17,058 bases of DNA from Verrucomicrobiota bacterium (GTDB lineage Bacteria > Verrucomicrobiota > Verrucomicrobiia > Chthoniobacterales > UBA10450): the NCBI GenBank assembly GCA_003217965.1, contig QHNB01000051.1, positions 1 through 17,058 on the forward strand, read 5' to 3'. The position numbers and the translations under genes were made by a program. The notes under the pieces are model-generated. The model was not told where the DNA came from. It saw only the letters and a program-made list of their open reading frames with translations, and did not search any database. How positions within the stretch are numbered: position 1 is the first letter of the stretch; every line of letters begins with the position of its first letter. This document shows, in pieces, positions 14,629-17,058 of the stretch.

Positions 14629-15486
14629 ATGGCACTAATTTCGGAGTCGGTAGATACGCGCGGCATCACTCCGCCAGAATCGCTCGGGAGCAGGATTAAG
14701 AAAGCGGTTGGTCCGATCGGCGTCATCGGCGTCGTCATTCTGAAGTTCATCGCCAAAATCAAATTCATTTTGCCGATTCTGCTGAAGACCGGCGGCTCGA
14801 TGGTGTTGATGGTCGGTGTCTACGCGAGCATCTGGGGTTGGAAATGGGCACTTGGATTTGTTCTGCTCCTGCTTCTGCATGAGTGCGGTCACTTGATCGT
14901 GGCAAAGTGGTTCGGGCTGGCGGTGAGCGCGCCGATGTTCATTCCTTTTATGGGCGCCTTCATTGCATTGAAAGAAGCGCCGCGCAATGCCTGGATGGAA
15001 GCGTGCGTCGGCATCGGAGGCCCGATACTCGGTTCGCTCGCGGCGGCGGCCTGTCATGCGCTTGGGCTCGCTCTGAATTATCCCTTGCTCATCGCCCTCG
15101 GCTGGTCGGCCTATTTCCTAAATCTCTTCAGTCTGACACCGGTTGGGATGCTCGATGGTGGTCGGATCGTCAGCGCATTGTCACCGTGGTTATGGCTGCC
15201 TGGATTCGCCGCACTCGGGTGGCTCGCTTGGACCCACCCGAACTTTATCGTCTGGATCTTATTGTTCGCCTCATTGCCGCGAATTGTTTCACTCTTCCGC
15301 AAACGAACGGAGGAGGAACAGCGCTACTACGAAGTCGCGCCGGCACAGCGCTGGTTGATGGCGCTGATGTATTTCGGATTAATTGGTGCGCTCGTTCTTG
15401 GCATGCACGTGTCGCATTTGCAGTTGCTCGAGCGAGTGGATGCAGCACGGCAGAAATTCGAACAAACCTTCCCGCAGGCGGAATAA
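14629..15486 (+). CDS. M50-family (site-2 protease-like) membrane metallopeptidase
   Basis: A 285-residue multi-pass membrane protein with the zinc motif HECGH (residues 84-88, HExxH) in a hydrophobic helix (FVLLLLLHECGHLIVAKWFG). The second metal motif LTPVGMLDGGRI, with Asp176, lies in a later helix (NLFSLTPVGMLDGG). About six membrane helices are visible: around 56-80, 80-95, 125-148, 152-170, 183-215 and 242-258. It should cleave other membrane proteins within the membrane. It lacks the PDZ or CBS domains of some relatives. It closes the gene run starting at 9642, 14 bases after nnr with no clear Shine-Dalgarno. Substrate unknown; an envelope-stress or signal-processing role is inferred from neighbours only. 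Confidence 0.88.
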   Translation: MALISESVDTRGITPPESLGSRIKKAVGPIGVIGVVILKFIAKIKFILPILLKTGGSMVLMVGVYASIWGWKWALGFVLLLLLHECGHLIVAKWFGLAVSAPMFIPFMGAFIALKEAPRNAWMEACVGIGGPILGSLAAAACHALGLALNYPLLIALGWSAYFLNLFSLTPVGMLDGGRIVSALSPWLWLPGFAALGWLAWTHPNFIVWILLFASLPRIVSLFRKRTEEEQRYYEVAPAQRWLMALMYFGLIGALVLGMHVSHLQLLERVDAARQKFEQTFPQAE

Positions 15487-15563
15487 TCCGCGCCCATCGA
15501 CCGACACCCGATCGAATAGTTCGCAATCAATTGTAAACCGTCTTCGGTTCTGTGCCGGAGGGT

Positions 15564-15576
15564 CGAGCTTCGCTCG
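15564..15576. repeat. Short hairpin after the M50 gene
   Basis: CGAGC (15564-15568) and GCTCG (15572-15576) form a 5-bp stem with a TTC loop, within a stretch similar to intergenic repeats seen in many soil bacteria. No T-run follows, so a rho-independent terminator is not supported. Confidence 0.35.
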
Positions 15577-15585
15577 GAAACTTAC

Positions 15586-15620
15586 TTGACATTATATAGC
15601 CAATCTTATCCGCTACGGAG
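15586..15620 (+). promoter_or_regulatory. Candidate promoter and ribosome-binding site of the ScyD/E-like gene
   Basis: TTGACA (15586-15591) stands 33 bases before the ATG at 15624. A possible -10 is TTATCC (15606-15611) at a short spacing of 14. GGAG (15617-15620) three bases before the ATG is one of the few clear Shine-Dalgarno sites in the window and supports this start over the in-frame ATG at 15633, although the spacing to the first ATG is tight. Confidence 0.35.
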
Positions 15621-15623
15621 AAT

Positions 15624-16784
15624 ATGAAAAAAATGAAGGGCCAATCAGTAAGGTTAGCTGCCCTCACAATACTCTTATCCGCGCTTACGCTAGCTTCAGC
15701 AGCGGCTAGATCCTCCAAGAAACGTGCATCTAAGCATGCTCCGCAACCCGCCCAAGTCACAATGTCGGTCTTTGCCACCGGATTGAACAATCCGCGCGGT
15801 CTGAAGTTTGGGCCCGATGGCTTCCTTTATGTTGCCGAAGGGGGCATTGGCGGATCGAACTCTACTATAGGGCAGTGCGTTCAGGTTGTTCCTCCTGTTG
15901 GGCCGTATACAGGCAGCGATACCAACGCGCGCGTCTCCAGGATCGTCAATGGCATCCCGGTGCCGGTAGGTGACCCTCTCCCGTCCAGCCAGACTGCCCC
16001 CCCTCCCAGTTTTGTTAGTGGCGTAGGCGATATCGCTTTCATCGGAGACACCCTTTACGCCTTGCTCGCCGGAGCGGGCTGCTCGCATGGTGTGCCGACC
16101 GTCCCGAATGAAGTGATACGCCTTAACGATGACGGCAGCTGGACCCAGATCGCCGACCTGAGCGCGTTTCTCGCGGCTAATCCTGTCCAGAATCCCGATC
16201 CTGACGACTTCGAACCCGACGGAACCTGGTACAGCATGATCGAGGTTCGCGGTGATCTCTACGCCGTCGAGCCAAATCATCAAGAGATCGACCGTATCTC
16301 CCCAACGACAGGTGAGGTCAGCCGCGTCGTCGATGTTTCCGCAAGTTACCCCCCGCCCACTAATAAGAATCGCGCCTGGGTTGGCCCGACCGCGCTCGCT
16401 TACCATGGTAACTTTTTCTTCGGCAATCTCGGTCCTTTTCCGATTGAACCCGGCACCCAGCAGGTTCGGAAGCTGACACCGAGCGGCCAGTTTAAGACGT
16501 GGGCCACTGGGCTCACGACGGTCCTTGGCCTCGCGTTCGATGATCGTGACCGTTTGTACGTGCTTGAGTCGATGACCAATCCGGGGCTCCCGGACCCGAG
16601 CCAGGCTGGGTCAGGCAAAATCGTGCGGATTGACCCCTCGGGTGCCCAGACCGTGGTCGCGAGCGGATTGTCCTTTCCGACTGCCATGACCATCGGCCCG
16701 GACGGCGCGCTTTACGTTTCCAATATCGGCCTTGGCGCGCCACCGCTTGGGCTGGGGCAGGTTTTGAGAATCACGGTGCCGTAG
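15624..16784 (+). CDS. ScyD/ScyE-family secreted beta-propeller protein
   Basis: A 386-residue exported protein. A signal peptide (VRLAALTILLSALTLASAAA, cleavage near residue 28) and a basic linker (SSKKRASKH) are followed by an NHL-type beta propeller. It begins FATGLNNPRGLKFGPDGFLY and ends FPTAMTIGPDGALYVSNIG, with internal blades such as GLAFDDRDRLYVLESM. The layout and the motif GPDG-LYVAEGG match the ScyD/ScyE family, named for the cyanobacterial scytonemin cluster but found in many non-phototrophs. The pigment enzymes are not nearby, so a scytonemin role is not inferred. Its function here is unknown; extracellular binding is likely. It has its own candidate promoter and a 137-base gap from the M50 gene. 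Confidence 0.85.
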   Translation: MKKMKGQSVRLAALTILLSALTLASAAARSSKKRASKHAPQPAQVTMSVFATGLNNPRGLKFGPDGFLYVAEGGIGGSNSTIGQCVQVVPPVGPYTGSDTNARVSRIVNGIPVPVGDPLPSSQTAPPPSFVSGVGDIAFIGDTLYALLAGAGCSHGVPTVPNEVIRLNDDGSWTQIADLSAFLAANPVQNPDPDDFEPDGTWYSMIEVRGDLYAVEPNHQEIDRISPTTGEVSRVVDVSASYPPPTNKNRAWVGPTALAYHGNFFFGNLGPFPIEPGTQQVRKLTPSGQFKTWATGLTTVLGLAFDDRDRLYVLESMTNPGLPDPSQAGSGKIVRIDPSGAQTVVASGLSFPTAMTIGPDGALYVSNIGLGAPPLGLGQVLRITVP

Positions 16785-16816
16785 CCGGCGATTTCATAAA
16801 TCAGAACTGGCTCTGA

Positions 16817-16843
16817 TGTAGCCACGACGCTCCGTCGCCGTGC
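16817..16843. repeat. 27-bp dispersed repeat, copy 1
   Basis: The unit TGTAGCCACGACGCTCCG plus TCGCCGTGC recurs at 16950-16976 with one base changed (A to G). An inverted pair (CACGACG / CGCCGTG, one mismatch) brackets a CTCCGT loop. It lies in non-coding DNA after the ScyD/E-like gene, and a diverged member lies at 1662-1687. Confidence 0.7.
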
Positions 16844-16873
16844 CTCCCGCCATTCCACCGCCCCGACCCTCCT

Positions 16874-16895
16874 CCGCTGCGCTTCGGCGCGGCGG
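16874..16895. other. UUCG-type hairpin
   Basis: CCGCTGCGC (16874-16882) pairs with GCGCGGCGG (16887-16895), with one G-T wobble, around a TTCG tetraloop closed by C-G. It is a very stable stem about 90 bases downstream of the ScyD/E-like gene. No T-run follows, so it is at most a structural 3' end or repeat. Confidence 0.4.
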
Positions 16896-16949
16896 CCAGA
16901 GAGTAGGGCAACTACAGAAGTCCCCTAGAATGTTCATCAGATGAGCTTA

Positions 16950-16976
16950 TGTAGCCACGGCGCTCCGTCGCCGTGC
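16950..16976. repeat. 27-bp dispersed repeat, copy 2
   Basis: The second near-identical copy of the unit at 16817. The inverted pair CACGGCG (16956-16962) / CGCCGTG (16969-16975) is perfect here, with loop CTCCGT. Confidence 0.7.
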
Positions 16977-17016
16977 TCTCGGCATTCCGGCGCCTCATTA
17001 AACACCCTCACCTCAG

Positions 17017-17037
17017 TCCTCTCCCTGAGGGAGAGGA
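17017..17037. repeat. Perfect hairpin in intergenic repeat
   Basis: TCCTCTCCC (17017-17025) and GGGAGAGGA (17029-17037) form a perfect 9-bp stem around TGA. The sequence resembles the widespread CTCTCCCTGAGGGAGAG intergenic repeat of many bacteria. The window ends shortly afterwards with no gene seen on this side. Confidence 0.55.
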
Positions 17038-17058
17038 AGCGACTCGTGAGGACGAAAT

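Noticed and set aside
16785..17058. CRISPR array or tRNA in the right-hand repeat region
   Set aside because: Only two near-identical 27-bp units with unequal, repeat-derived surroundings are present; there is no regular spacing and no cloverleaf with a CCA end.

Overview
The window looks like chromosomal DNA from a soil-type Verrucomicrobium, most likely Spartobacteria/Chthoniobacterales. This is an inference from the moderately GC-rich coding sequence, weak or absent Shine-Dalgarno sites, many 4-base start/stop overlaps, familiar protein styles (a lysyl-tRNA synthetase followed by a cNMP/DUF1003 protein; an amidase-Nnr-M50 gene run) and intergenic spaces filled with short palindromic dispersed repeats. 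No phage, transposase, CRISPR array, rRNA or tRNA gene was recognised.

Left part (1-1140, minus strand): a Zn-ribbon-like 107-residue protein overlaps an ECF sigma factor by 4 bases. They are followed by the first 26 codons of a glutaredoxin-like gene with a CGWS active-site motif that runs off the left edge. From 1141 to 2352 there is one plausible small unknown gene (1292-1576), a cluster of nested palindromes (about 1625-1816), about 400 bases where nothing is recognised, and then what looks like the fossil C-terminal end of a CheR/PAS-type chemotaxis-like protein.

Middle left (2353-6598, plus strand): a soluble PAS-PAS-GAF-PAS histidine kinase of the HisKA_3 (NarL-partner) class and its LuxR/NarL-type response regulator form a two-component pair, separated by a 52-bp cloverleaf-like palindromic repeat. 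The third PAS of the kinase seems to have lost its middle. After a repeat-rich spacer comes an exported, probably outer-membrane, protein of unknown role. Its stop codon overlaps that of the converging gene.

Middle (6595-8957, minus strand): lysS and a translationally coupled gene for a cyclic-nucleotide-binding plus DUF1003 membrane protein.

Right part (9091-15486, plus strand): a run of seven genes, the five from 9642 to 14614 nearly all start/stop-overlapped: tandem-ACT protein, membrane-anchored TPR protein, pseudo-receiver + DUF4388 (PATAN) protein, exported unknown protein, zinc amidase (cell wall), bifunctional NAD(P)HX repair enzyme (Nnr) and an M50 intramembrane-type metalloprotease. 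The envelope theme (TPR anchor, exported protein, amidase, membrane protease) suggests the TPR and pseudo-receiver proteins act in cell-envelope maintenance or morphogenesis, but no function can be proven from sequence. The window ends with a ScyD/ScyE-like secreted beta-propeller gene with its own candidate promoter and a 3' region full of dispersed palindromic repeats.

The observations most worth following are the pseudo-receiver/PATAN protein tied to an envelope gene chain, the truncated PAS domain and upstream CheR-PAS fossil at the kinase locus, and the families of palindromic elements. I did not find a clear new defence or biosynthetic system.
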